Source: an uncultured Prevotella sp. (lineage in GTDB: Bacteria; Bacteroidota; Bacteroidia; Bacteroidales; Bacteroidaceae). Taken from it: 64,000 bases of DNA. The translations under genes were made by a program, and so were the position numbers. This document shows positions 17,971 through 25,369 of the stretch, in pieces. The stretch is from positions 33,460 through 97,459 of the forward strand of contig URRR01000008.1 of assembly GCA_900550365.1 (NCBI GenBank), given 5' to 3'. Below the pieces are notes generated by a model. The model was not told the origin of the DNA. It was given only the letters and a program-made list of their open reading frames with translations, and did not search any database. Within the stretch, counting starts at the first letter, position 1; every line of letters starts with the position of its first letter.

Positions 17971-18279
17971 GATTTGGAGGTTATGAGGTCTTGCGGTTAT
18001 AAGGTCTTGCGGTTTTAGGTTATGTGGTTTTTAGGTTATGAGGTTTTAGGTTTTGCGGTTTCTATTAAGGTCTTGAGGTAATCCGGAAGTGTAGGCTTAT
18101 TTTCATAGGTCTTATTAAACAAAAAATCAAAAACATACAACCTCATAACCCAAAAGCCCAAAACCCAGAAACCTCATAACCTAAAAACCTCATAACCTAA
18201 AAACCTCATAACCTAAAAACCTCATAACCCAAAACCGTATAACCTCCAAACCTCCAAACCGTATAACCTTAAAAAAGCA
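17971..18279. repeat. GGTTATGAGG / AACCTCATAACC palindromic arrays
   Basis: Forward GGTTATGAGGT and GGTCTTGCGGTT words (17977-18080) are mirrored by AACCTCATAACCTAAA words (18139-18270), the reverse complement, separated by about 55 bp. The whole gap between greA and the HIT gene is made of these words. The array ends some 10 bp before the HIT start codon. Confidence 0.75.
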
Positions 18280-18669
18280 ATGGACATCTTTTCAAAAATA
18301 GCCGCTGGAGAAATACCCAGCTACAAATGCGCTGAGAACGACAAGTTCTACGCATTTCTCGACATCAACCCCCTTGCCAAGGGACACACACTGGTGATTC
18401 CGCGCAGGGAAGTAGATTACTTCTTCGACCTTGAGGACGACGAACTGGCCGAGATGATAGTCTTCGCCAAGAAAGTGGCCAAGGCCATTAAGGCCGCCTT
18501 CCCCTGCCGTAAGGTGGGCATGGCCGTGCTCGGACTCGAAGTGGCCCACGCACATATCCACCTCGTACCCATGCAGACCGAAGGCGACATGAACTTCGCC
18601 AACCCGAAACTGAAACTCACCGAAGAAGAATTTGAAGAAATAGCAAAGAAAATAAGAGAAAACTTTTGA
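18280..18669 (+). CDS. HIT-family nucleotide hydrolase/transferase
   Basis: A 129-residue histidine-triad protein. The HAHIHLVP triad lies at about residues 90-97, and the N-terminal DIFSKIAAGEIPSYK segment is typical of the bacterial HINT/HIT branch that hydrolyses adenosine phosphoramidates and related nucleotides. The central FLDINPLAKGHTLVIPRR strand is well conserved. Length is usual. It shares its direction with greA and may be co-transcribed through the repeat-filled gap. The stop is followed at once by GTGAGAAGGTGAG words. Confidence 0.93.
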   Translation: MDIFSKIAAGEIPSYKCAENDKFYAFLDINPLAKGHTLVIPRREVDYFFDLEDDELAEMIVFAKKVAKAIKAAFPCRKVGMAVLGLEVAHAHIHLVPMQTEGDMNFANPKLKLTEEEFEEIAKKIRENF

Positions 18670-18873
18670 AGGTGAGAAGGTGAGAAAGTAGGAAGGTGAG
18701 AAAGTGAGAGGGTGAGAAGGTGAGAGGGTGAGAGGGTAGGAAAGTGATAGTTTTCTTAATAGTTAATTTTCTCACCTTCCTACTTTCTCACCTTCTCACC
18801 TTCTCACCTTCTCACCCTCTCACCTTCTCACCTTCCTACTTTCTCACCTTCTCACCCTCTCACCTTCTCACCT
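18670..18873. repeat. GTGAGAAGG / CCTTCTCAC palindromic arrays
   Basis: Forward GTGAGAAG, GTGAGAGG and GTAGGAAG words (18670-18748) are followed by the reverse complement (18768-18873). The latter, read on the minus strand, starts at the manC stop. Both convergent genes therefore end in the same word family in sense orientation, forming one large imperfect palindrome. Confidence 0.8.
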
Positions 18874-19962
18874 TCAAATAAATTTTTCCCCATACTTAAC
18901 CTGCACCTCGTTGACATACTTGCGTATCAGGGCCGACGAGTCCTCCTTCTTGCAGATAAGCAGCACGTTGCCCTTCTCGGCAACGATGTAGCCGTCAAGG
19001 CCGTTGATTATGCCCAGATGGTCGTCAGGCAGCTTGATGATGTTGCCGTGGCTGTCGTCAAGCATCACGCGCGAGCTGATAACCACGTTGTCACCATCGC
19101 CCTTGCTCATGCTCTCATAAATCGAGTGCCACATGCCCAGGTCAGCCCAGCCGAAGTCACACTCCATTACATACACGTTCTCGTTTTTGTCAAGAATGCC
19201 GTAGTCAATCGACAGGTTAGGGAACGAAGGAAAGTTATCCCTGACATACTCCAGCTCCCTCTCGATGCTGTAATCACCGTCGTCACGCAGATTACGCATC
19301 ACCGGCGGAAGAATCTCAGACAGCTTGCGCCCCAGATACTTCACGTTAGAGAGAAACAAGCCCGTGTTCCAGTAAAACTCGCCGCTCTTCATGAACATCT
19401 GCGCAAACTCACGGTCAGGCTTCTCCGTGAACGACTTCACCTTGAACACGTCAGCGTTGTCAGTAGCCCCGCCCCGCTGGATATATCCGTAGCCAGGCTC
19501 GGGCCGCGTAGGCCTCACGCCCATCGTCAGCACACAGTCGTTGGCACCCACGAAGTCAAGCCCCCCTGTAACGTTCCTCCTGAACTCGTCCTCCTTGAAC
19601 ACCGCCTGGTCAGACGGCACCACTACAAGCCTTGCCTCCGCGTTAACGTGCAGAATGCGGTAAGTGGCCCACGCCAGGCTCGGCGCCGTGTTCCTGAATA
19701 TCGGCTCGCTCAGGATGTTCTCCTTAGGCAGCCCGGGCAGCTGCTCCTCCACCATCTCCGTGTATATCCGGTTGGTGCTCACGTAAATGTTGGCAGCCGG
19801 GATAAACCCCGCCATGCGGTCATAAGTCTGCTGCAGCAGCGTGCGCCCCGTAGAGAAGAAGTCAAGAAACTGCTTCGGACAGTCCTCGCGGCTGCACGGC
19901 CACAGCCTCCGGCCCTTGCCTCCGGCCAGAATCAGGCAAAAGTTATTCTTGTTTTCACTCAT
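18874..19962 (-). CDS. manC: Mannose-1-phosphate guanylyltransferase
   Basis: A 362-residue nucleotidyltransferase that makes GDP-mannose from GTP and mannose-1-phosphate for polysaccharide and glycan synthesis. The N-terminal pyrophosphorylase signature LAGGKGRRLWPCSR is at 12-25, followed by PKQFLDF. Other family blocks are the VVPSDQ strand near 117, PEPGYGYI near 155, FTEKPD near 180 and WNTGLFL near 201. The C-terminal phosphomannose isomerase cupin found in long fused ManC is absent, so this is the single-function short form usual in Bacteroidetes. No sugar-nucleotide partner gene is adjacent. A weak -7 element (TATCTTCG) lies at 20033-20040. Confidence 0.9.
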   Translation of the reverse strand: MSENKNNFCLILAGGKGRRLWPCSREDCPKQFLDFFSTGRTLLQQTYDRMAGFIPAANIYVSTNRIYTEMVEEQLPGLPKENILSEPIFRNTAPSLAWATYRILHVNAEARLVVVPSDQAVFKEDEFRRNVTGGLDFVGANDCVLTMGVRPTRPEPGYGYIQRGGATDNADVFKVKSFTEKPDREFAQMFMKSGEFYWNTGLFLSNVKYLGRKLSEILPPVMRNLRDDGDYSIERELEYVRDNFPSFPNLSIDYGILDKNENVYVMECDFGWADLGMWHSIYESMSKGDGDNVVISSRVMLDDSHGNIIKLPDDHLGIINGLDGYIVAEKGNVLLICKKEDSSALIRKYVNEVQVKYGEKFI

Positions 19963-20032
19963 AAACCTTACATGTTAGTTCCATAGTCTTAATCAAAACC
20001 CTCCGCAGGCAAGCCCCTGCGGTTTCACGATA

Positions 20033-20040
20033 CGAAGATA
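20033..20040 (-). promoter_or_regulatory. Weak -7 element of manC
   Basis: On the minus strand this reads TATCTTCG, one mismatch from TAnnTTTG. The predicted leader contains a 7-bp GC hairpin (20003-20009 with 20016-20022). Confidence 0.35.
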
Positions 20041-20089
20041 CACATAAAAGCCCTGACAGCCAATTATTTTAAGTTTTTTCAATTAAAAA

Positions 20090-20120
20090 TTTGTCAATTC
20101 GGATTTTATCTTTATCTTTG
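20090..20120 (+). promoter_or_regulatory. Promoter of tRNA-Leu
   Basis: TTTG at 20090-20093, a 19-nt spacer and TATCTTTG at 20113-20120 give a perfect TTTG-N19-TAnnTTTG promoter. It ends 13 bp before the tRNA. Confidence 0.85.
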
Positions 20121-20133
20121 CACCCGCTGTAAA

Positions 20134-20215
20134 GCCCAGATGGCGGAATCGGTAGACGCGCTGGTCTCAAACACCAGTGGGGCAACCCGTGCCGGTTCGA
20201 CCCCGGCTCTGGGTA
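20134..20215 (+). tRNA. tRNA-Leu (anticodon CAA)
   Basis: The acceptor arm GCCCAGA (20134-20140) pairs with TCTGGGT (20208-20214), with a G-T pair at the end and A as discriminator. The anticodon stem-loop CTGGT-CTCAAAC-ACCAG gives anticodon CAA. A short type II variable arm (GGGGCAACCC) and a GGTTCGACCCC T-arm are present. CCA is not encoded. It reads UUG codons. Confidence 0.93.
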
Positions 20216-20218
20216 CGT

Positions 20219-20268
20219 CAGAATCGGCTAAGTGATTGATAATCAACACTCAGCCGATTCTGTTTTTG
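20219..20268 (+). terminator. Terminator of tRNA-Leu
   Basis: CAGAATCGGCT at 20219-20229 pairs with AGCCGATTCTG at 20252-20262, followed by a T5 run. It starts four bases after the mature tRNA end. Confidence 0.88.
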
Positions 20269-20382
20269 TATTTATTGTTCCCGTTTTGTTCCACGCAGAT
20301 TTATGTATAACCCGTTCTTGCAGATTACAAATCTGCTGAAACGGAAAATACTTCAATTATAGTCTTAATTTGAAATATTATA

Positions 20383-20418
20383 TATAAAAAATGTTGGTCA
20401 TTTTATTGACCAACATTT
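20383..20418 (-). terminator. Terminator of the small secreted protein gene
   Basis: A perfect 12-bp stem (20389-20400 with 20407-20418, 6-nt loop) is followed on the minus strand by a T6 run. It lies 26 bp after the stop of the minus-strand gene. A second hairpin with symmetrical internal loops is at 20312-20344. Nothing else was recognised between the tRNA and this gene. Confidence 0.85.
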
Positions 20419-20443
20419 AACACATACATGATAATTATCATAT

Positions 20444-20878
20444 TTAATTTTCATATTCTTCCAAAGCTTTTATCATTTTCTTTATTTGACGTTTTGCTAA
20501 ATAACCATATATCTTATCACTGTGTTCAGCATAAATAACATACATCCACACTCCTAATACACGTTCATAAGTAGCACTATTGTTTGTCGGATTATTTAAT
20601 TCTATAACATCACCGTCTTTGCTTTCATATTCATACATTGATTTAAGTGTGGTCAATGCTTTTTCCTTATCTCCTAAACCGACAATTACATTGCCATGAA
20701 ATTCATTGTTGCTTTTTAATGATAAGGCAAACACTCCGACAGAATCCTTTTCCGAATAAATCAAATTCTGATAACCAAAATTAGTTTTGCACACTACATC
20801 TCTTTTTGTTACGCTAATCTGTGCCTGTAATGGTATAAAAATACAAACCATTAACAACAAAACAATCGTTTTTTTCAT
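20444..20878 (-). CDS. Small secreted protein of unknown function
   Basis: The preferred start is the ATG at 20878, giving 144 residues with a clear Sec signal peptide (MKKTIVLLLMVCIFIPLQAQ), processed after AQA or LQAQ. A longer frame begins at 20905, but it adds a KYLIIQI stretch in front of a good signal. The mature part has short beta-strand-like segments, a 'GLGDKEKAL' turn and a C-terminal basic helix (LAKRQIKKMIKALEEYE). No catalytic motif or known family was recognised. Location is periplasmic or surface by the signal peptide. The gene is AT-rich and lies downstream of a possible structured RNA or leader (20900-21104), and it has its own terminator. Confidence 0.8.
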   Translation of the reverse strand: MKKTIVLLLMVCIFIPLQAQISVTKRDVVCKTNFGYQNLIYSEKDSVGVFALSLKSNNEFHGNVIVGLGDKEKALTTLKSMYEYESKDGDVIELNNPTNNSATYERVLGVWMYVIYAEHSDKIYGYLAKRQIKKMIKALEEYEN

Positions 20879-20899
20879 AATCTGTATAATTAAATATTT

Positions 20900-21104
20900 A
20901 AACAAATATCTTTACAGACCATGTAAAAGATAACGTGGACTTGCACGCTATCGGAGTAAAGGTACGACCAAGTAACCCACAGACCAATAATAAGTGCAGC
21001 CCACGTATAGCATGGGCGTTCACTCATTATTCAACGGTCTGTAATAGTTTTGGTCGTTTCTTACTCCATTGAATAATTAGCTAAACGCTAAAATTCCAAA
21101 TTTT
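20900..21104 (-). ncRNA. Candidate structured RNA or long 5' leader
   Basis: On the minus strand, downstream of a good -7 box, the sequence forms a long two-part hairpin. GGAGTAAGAAACGACCA (about 21066-21050) pairs with TGGTCGTACCTTTACTCC (about 20971-20954), an internal bulge follows, then AGACCGTTGAATAATGAGTG pairs imperfectly with CACTTATTATTGGTCT, with a GCCCA/TGGGC inner stem. A second hairpin (20929-20952) and a third (about 20910-20931) follow. A long hairpin with a central bubble resembles 6S RNA. It could equally be the leader of the secreted-protein gene or a dispersed palindromic element. No conservation data were available. Confidence 0.4.
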
Positions 21105-21110
21105 ACACTG

Positions 21111-21118
21111 CAAAGGTA
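21111..21118 (-). promoter_or_regulatory. -7 element of the structured RNA / leader
   Basis: Minus-strand TACCTTTG matches TAnnTTTG exactly and lies about 45 bp before the outer stem of the hairpin region. No TTTG is seen at the expected -33 distance. Confidence 0.5.
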
Positions 21119-21250
21119 AGAAATTATAGACAAATTATGAAAATAAAAAACTATTAGTTTTATATTTATTATTCACATAACGCACGGCCGCTGCGGCCGC
21201 CGGCATTAAATAAAGATGTTGACATTGCAACGGATATTGTCATTGTTTTG

Positions 21251-21258
21251 TATCTTTG
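21251..21258 (+). promoter_or_regulatory. -7 element of the flavin reductase operon
   Basis: TATCTTTG matches the consensus and lies 25 bp before the ATG at 21284. It overlaps a possible TTG start at 21248 and so argues against that longer frame. A GGCCGC-T-GCGGCC palindrome at 21186-21198 lies upstream. Confidence 0.6.
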
Positions 21259-21283
21259 CAGAGAGTTTTTAAACGATGCAAGG

Positions 21284-21808
21284 ATGAAAGAAGTTAATTA
21301 TAAGGATTTGAAATTCAATCCATTCAGGCTGTTTGCCGACGAATGGTTTATTCTATCAGCAGGCAATGAGAAAGACGGAATGAACGGCATGACGGTTTCC
21401 TGGGGACAGCTCGGCTGCCTATGGGGGCACAATGACCCCGTGGCGATAGTATATGTGCGTCCGCAACGGTACACGAAGGAATTCATCGACCGCGAGGAGA
21501 TGTTTACCATGAGCGTGCTGCCCGGGGAGATGGGTAAGGTGAAGGCTTATTTCGGCTCTGCGTCTGGCCGCGATGAGGACAAGACGGCCAAATCAGGACT
21601 TACTCCGGTATATTCTGACGGCACTGTATATTACGAGCAGGCCAAACTCGTGTTCATATGCCGCAAGATGTACGCCGGGGAACTGGCGGAGCATGGCTTC
21701 TGCTATCCTGAGACCGTCAGCGGCAATTATGCTGGCAAGGATTTCCACACCGTATATGTGGGCAGAATAGAGAAGGTGCTGGTCAGGGACGACGAATATC
21801 TTGGATAA
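21284..21808 (+). CDS. Flavin reductase-like FMN-binding protein
   Basis: The 174-residue protein belongs to the flavin reductase/flavoredoxin family with a split-barrel FMN fold. The GMTVSWGQLG segment (about residues 35-44) and VYVRPQRYTKEFID (about 60-73) form the flavin-binding region, and FTMSVLP follows. It likely reduces free flavin or transfers electrons with NAD(P)H in the cytosol. The partner is unknown. The start at 21284 is chosen because the -7 element at 21251 excludes the longer TTG start. A transporter gene begins 28 bp downstream, which suggests an operon. Confidence 0.88.
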   Translation: MKEVNYKDLKFNPFRLFADEWFILSAGNEKDGMNGMTVSWGQLGCLWGHNDPVAIVYVRPQRYTKEFIDREEMFTMSVLPGEMGKVKAYFGSASGRDEDKTAKSGLTPVYSDGTVYYEQAKLVFICRKMYAGELAEHGFCYPETVSGNYAGKDFHTVYVGRIEKVLVRDDEYLG

Positions 21809-21836
21809 CCGGATGAAATATAAACAGAAATAATTT

Positions 21837-22760
21837 ATGACGACACTGTTTTTCAGTCTTATAGCGGTATTGCTGGCCGGCGGAGCCTCGCCGTTGCAGA
21901 CCGCCGTTAACTCACGCCTGCGCGACTTTGTTGACTCTCCGCTTGTAGCGGCTACCGTATCTTTCACCATCGGTACGCTAATCCTCATCGCCACCACGCT
22001 GCTCACCGAAGGCACGCTGGCCATACCTGCAGAGACGCTGCACGGGCTGCCGTGGTGGTCGTGGCTGGGAGGCGTCGTAGGACTGATGTTTCTTACGGGC
22101 AACATCTTCATCTTTTCACATCTTGGCAGTGTGCAGTCGGCCTTCCTGCCGGTTGTCGGCCAGATTGTAATGAGCATGATGATAGAGCAGTTCGGCTGGT
22201 TCGGCAGCCGTGCCGTGCCGATGACCCTGTCGCGTGGCTCAGGCATCATACTGGTGATGCTGGGCCTGATGTGCTACTTCAGCAGCAAGCATAAGTCAAC
22301 ATCGGCCAAAGGCCTGCTGCCGTGGCAGATTCTCGCCCTGCTGCTGGGCATGGTGTTCGCCACGCAGCCCGTAATGAACGGCTGCCAGGCCGCCCTTCTC
22401 GGTTCGGGCGTACACGCCGCCCTCGTCTCCTTCCTTGTGTCCACGGTCATACTCTACGTGCTGGTATTCAGTCTGAGAAAAGAGCGGCCTCATCTGGCCA
22501 AGGTGTTCCGCCGGGGCAAGCCCTTGTGGACATGGTCGGGAGGACTGCTCGGCGCTTTTCTCGTTACCGTAATGGCCATATACACCCCGCTCATCGGTGT
22601 AGGCATCGTCACACTGGCCAGTGTGCTGGGCATGCTGCTGATGAGCACCGTGATCGACGCCAACGGCTGGTTTGGAGCAAAGGCCGCGAAGGTAAGCCTG
22701 CGCCAGAGCCTCGGCCTCGCGGTAGTTGTGGCCGGCATAGCGTTGATAAAGTTTGCGTAG
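21837..22760 (+). CDS. DMT-superfamily transporter, YdcZ (DUF606) type
   Basis: The 307-residue protein consists of two homologous halves of about 150 residues, each with five hydrophobic helices, as in the fused YdcZ/DUF606 group of drug/metabolite transporters. Repeat signatures include GGASPLQTAVNSRLR near the N-terminus and FATQPVMNGCQAALL at the start of the second half. Each half ends in an NGWFG-like or FGWFG-like loop (EQFGWFGSR, DANGWFGAK). It sits in the inner membrane. The substrate is unknown. It is co-directional with the flavin reductase 28 bp upstream and a small GNAT 91 bp downstream. Confidence 0.88.
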   Translation: MTTLFFSLIAVLLAGGASPLQTAVNSRLRDFVDSPLVAATVSFTIGTLILIATTLLTEGTLAIPAETLHGLPWWSWLGGVVGLMFLTGNIFIFSHLGSVQSAFLPVVGQIVMSMMIEQFGWFGSRAVPMTLSRGSGIILVMLGLMCYFSSKHKSTSAKGLLPWQILALLLGMVFATQPVMNGCQAALLGSGVHAALVSFLVSTVILYVLVFSLRKERPHLAKVFRRGKPLWTWSGGLLGAFLVTVMAIYTPLIGVGIVTLASVLGMLLMSTVIDANGWFGAKAAKVSLRQSLGLAVVVAGIALIKFA

Positions 22761-22851
22761 CGCGGGTTGTCTACCCTCTCGCCGGACATCATCCCACGTT
22801 AAGCCAAACTCGCAAAAACAGAGCCTTATCGTATTATTAAAGTAAATATTT

Positions 22852-23157
22852 ATGGATTACATTACAGAAAACGGGCGCATCCACGCCGAAGACGCCGACG
22901 GCAACATCATAGCCGAGATAACGTTCCCCGCCGAAAACGGAACAGCCACCATCGACCACACCTTTGTACACCCATCGCTGCGCGGCCAGGGCGTAGCCGG
23001 CAAGCTGGTGAGGATGGCAGCCGACAAGATACTGGCCGACGGCAACAAGATAGCGGCCACGTGCTCGTATGCCGTGTTGTGGTTTCAGCGTCATCCTGAA
23101 TATAACGTCAGCGACACAGACGCTCCCCTCTCATGCCGGATAGACGGCAGGCACTGA
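22852..23157 (+). CDS. Small GNAT-fold N-acetyltransferase, YjdJ-like
   Basis: This 101-residue protein matches the minimal GNAT family (COG2388-type). Its central block IDHTFVHPSLRGQGVAGKL (about residues 35-53) includes the acetyl-CoA pyrophosphate loop R-G-Q-G-V-A. The following CSYAVLWFQRHPEY block (about 73-86) is also family-typical. Substrates of these short acetyltransferases are mostly unknown. The protein lacks the N-terminal strands of full-length GNATs, which is normal for the group. It begins after an AT-rich leader. The last residues (RIDGRH) are just before a repeat-containing gap shared with the convergent DNA-repair gene. Confidence 0.88.
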   Translation: MDYITENGRIHAEDADGNIIAEITFPAENGTATIDHTFVHPSLRGQGVAGKLVRMAADKILADGNKIAATCSYAVLWFQRHPEYNVSDTDAPLSCRIDGRH

Positions 23158-23204
23158 CAACACGGCCTGCGGCCCTTGTCTGCTTGTTTCTTACTCCTTA
23201 CTCC

Positions 23205-23960
23205 TTAATCTCTTCGGCAAATCTGCTTGCCTCTTGTCCCTTGTCTGCTGAATACTTGCCTGCGTGCAAGCACGGATTTGCGTTCTTCCTCGGGGTATTT
23301 CTCGATGGCGTAGCGCAGCATGGTGCGGGGCATTTCGGCCCAGTGGGCGTCGACGAAGGCGCGCAGGCGGGGCATGTCGCGCTTGCCGGCCTCACGCAGC
23401 ATCCAGCCTACGGCCTTGTGCATCAGCTCGTGAGGGTGGGCAAGGAGGCGGAGGGCGAGGCTGAAGGTGTCGTCGAGGTCGCCACGCCTGATGAACGCGT
23501 ATGTCGACACGATGGCTATGCGGTTGTCCCAGAGCAGGGAGCTGTCGGCCAGGCGGTAGAGGATGTCGCGCGGCTTGTCGAGCAGATAGGTGCCGAGGAT
23601 GTAAGAGGCGGAGAGGTCAACGAGGTCCCAGTTGTTGATGCGCGCCGTGTTGGCGAGGTATGTGCCTACTATCTCTTGCGCCTCGTATGCGCCGGCCTTC
23701 TTCATCTTCTCTGCCATTATGAGCAGCGCGCAGAGGCGTGCCTCGTGCCACTCTGACTGCAACAGACTGACGGCCGTACTGAGCGGCGTGTCCTTATAAC
23801 GGCGGGCCACGCCGCGCGTCAGCGGCACGGGTATGCCCAAGAATCTGTCGCCCTCGCCATACTGTCCCTTGCCTGTCTTGAAAAATCCGCTCAGCACGCG
23901 GCGCTTTTCCTCGCTGCCGAGAGCCGCGAGCGCGGCCGTTATCTCGTCGTGTAAGTTCAT
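23205..23960 (-). CDS. DNA alkylation repair protein, AlkD-like
   Basis: A 251-residue all-helical HEAT-repeat protein of the AlkC/AlkD group, which excises bulky or cationic alkylated bases. Recognisable blocks are FFKTGKGQYGEGDRFLGIPVP (about residues 26-46), WHEARLCALLIM, NNWDLVDLSA with the family Trp-Asp (about 132-141), and LMHKAVGWMLRE. The catalytic-site Trp and Asp residues appear to be present. The C-terminal residues after LARRQ (VFSRQGTRGKQICRRD) are encoded by AGCAGACAAG repeat words and are not expected in homologues. A -7 element lies 32 bp upstream. Confidence 0.88.
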   Translation of the reverse strand: MNLHDEITAALAALGSEEKRRVLSGFFKTGKGQYGEGDRFLGIPVPLTRGVARRYKDTPLSTAVSLLQSEWHEARLCALLIMAEKMKKAGAYEAQEIVGTYLANTARINNWDLVDLSASYILGTYLLDKPRDILYRLADSSLLWDNRIAIVSTYAFIRRGDLDDTFSLALRLLAHPHELMHKAVGWMLREAGKRDMPRLRAFVDAHWAEMPRTMLRYAIEKYPEEERKSVLARRQVFSRQGTRGKQICRRD

Positions 23961-23991
23961 CTTGCTTTATGTCAAAAAACGGTTTGTAGCG

Positions 23992-23999
23992 CAAAATTA
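23992..23999 (-). promoter_or_regulatory. -7 element of the AlkD-like gene
   Basis: Minus-strand TAATTTTG, a consensus match 31 bp before the start codon. Confidence 0.55.
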
Positions 24000-24044
24000 A
24001 ACATTTATTATAACGTATGGCTGTTTTTTGAGGAATAAAAAGAG

Positions 24045-24052
24045 TAATTTTG
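24045..24052 (+). promoter_or_regulatory. -7 element of the HAD gene
   Basis: TAATTTTG matches TAnnTTTG, with TTTG at 24027-24030 (spacing 14, shorter than usual). It would give a leader of about 225 nt filled with AGCAGACAAG repeats. Confidence 0.5.
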
Positions 24053-24059
24053 CATACTC

Positions 24060-24205
24060 TTGTTCAGCAGACAAGGAGATTTGTCTTGTTTAGCAGACGA
24101 GAAACAAGGGACAAGTAGACAAGGACAGAAAGTTAAGAGCTAAGAATTAAGAGTTAAGAAAAAATGCAAATCTCCTTGTCTGCTGGTCTGCTTGTCTCTT
24201 GTCTG
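24060..24205. repeat. AGCAGACAAG array, forward then reverse
   Basis: Forward words (24064-24125) and reverse words GCAAATCTCCTTGTCTGC (24167-24208) flank a short AAGAGTTAAGA stretch and can fold back on each other. They lie in the predicted leader of the HAD gene. Confidence 0.7.
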
Positions 24206-24285
24206 CTAACAAATCATACGGCTATAACTTCTAACGAGCGAAGCGAGTGATAACTTCTATAACTTCTTTAAATTCTAAAAAGAAT

Positions 24286-25083
24286 ATGAATTATAAATCA
24301 AACTACCGTGCATTATTCTTCGACGTTGACGGCACGCTCGTCAGCTTCAAGACGCACACGATACCACAGTCGGCGGTCGACGCGCTGACCAATGCCAAGC
24401 GCAGCGGCATGATGATATTCATCTCAACGGGCCGGCCTGCGCGGTTGGTTAACAATCTGGGACCGATAGAGCATCTCGTCGACGGCTACATCACGGCCAA
24501 CGGGGCGTGCTGCATGGTTGGCGGCGAGGTGAAGAGCTGCATCGCCATTCCTCACGACGAGGCGCTGGCGGCTCTGCGCATGGCCGACGATGAAGGCTTC
24601 CCGATGATGCTCGTGGGCGAGCGCGACCTTAAGATATGCAACCCCGACGAGGCGTCTGACCGCATCTTCCGCCAACTGCTGAACGTCAGCTATACGGGCG
24701 ACGACGTGTCGCGTGAGGACGTGCTGGCACAGCGCATCGTGCAGATGACGCCGATAGTCAGCGAGGAGACCGAACAGCGGCTGATGCCCTTGCTGCCCCA
24801 CTGCGTGTCGGCACGCTGGCATCCTGACTTTACCGACATCACGGCACGCGGCGCCGACAAGGGCAGCGCCCTGCACACCATGGCCGGAATACTGGGGCTT
24901 GACATCAGCCAGACCGTGGCCTTCGGCGACGGCGGCAACGACATGTCGATACTCCGTGAGGCAGGTCTCGGCATAGCCATGGGCAACGCCTCTGACGAGG
25001 TGAAGGCCGTGGCCGACAGCGTAACGTCTGACGTTGACGATGACGGAATTGCAAGGGCAGTCTGCGAGTTAATAGGCAAGTAG
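24286..25083 (+). CDS. HAD-superfamily sugar-phosphatase, Cof type
   Basis: A 265-residue Cof-type (IIB) haloacid dehalogenase phosphatase, probably acting on sugar or flavin phosphates. Motif I FFDVDGTLV is at about residues 10-18, motif II is in FISTGRP near 47, and motif IV is GDGGNDMSIL near 220. The C2-type cap lies between motifs II and III. The start at 24286 (MNYKSNYRALFF) is preferred because family members begin just before motif I. A longer frame from 24247 would add residues from A/T words. The stop is followed by GGAGTAAA repeats. Confidence 0.92.
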   Translation: MNYKSNYRALFFDVDGTLVSFKTHTIPQSAVDALTNAKRSGMMIFISTGRPARLVNNLGPIEHLVDGYITANGACCMVGGEVKSCIAIPHDEALAALRMADDEGFPMMLVGERDLKICNPDEASDRIFRQLLNVSYTGDDVSREDVLAQRIVQMTPIVSEETEQRLMPLLPHCVSARWHPDFTDITARGADKGSALHTMAGILGLDISQTVAFGDGGNDMSILREAGLGIAMGNASDEVKAVADSVTSDVDDDGIARAVCELIGK

Positions 25084-25369
25084 ATGATACAAGGAGTAAA
25101 GGAGTAAGGAGTAGAGGAGTAAAGGAGTAAGGAGTAGAGGAGTTAAGGAGTAGAGGAGTAAGGAGTAGAGGAGTAAGGAGTAAAGGAGTAAGGAGTAGAG
25201 GAGTAAGGAGTAAAGGAGTTAGAGGGAGTTAAGACGTATGTCTTGTTGCCAGCAATACAAATCTCCTTGTCTGCTTGTCTCTTGTCCCTTGTCTGCTCGT
25301 TCCTTGTCTGCTCGTCTCTTGTCTGCTCGTCCCTTGTTTGCTCGTCCCTTGTTCCTTGTCTGCTTAATA
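25084..25369. repeat. GGAGTAAA array followed by reverse AGCAGACAAG array
   Basis: GGAGTAAAGGAGTAAGGAGTAG words (25090-25230) start just after the HAD stop. They pass through AAGACGTATGTCTTGTTGCC (25232-25251) into CAAATCTCCTTGTCTGCTTGTC words (25258-25368), which read on the minus strand follow the stop of the aldo/keto reductase. Convergent gene ends again carry sense-oriented purine-rich arrays. Confidence 0.75.

Noticed and set aside
20312..20344. Possible phage attachment site next to tRNA-Leu
   Set aside because: There is a hairpin but no duplicated tRNA 3' end and no integrase in the window.
20900..21034. 45-codon minus-strand frame (starts MSERPCYTWAAL) inside the bulged hairpin
   Set aside because: It is an open frame with a hydrophobic middle, but the sequence is constrained as an inverted repeat and no ribosome site is seen. 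I prefer the RNA interpretation, though a short peptide cannot be excluded.
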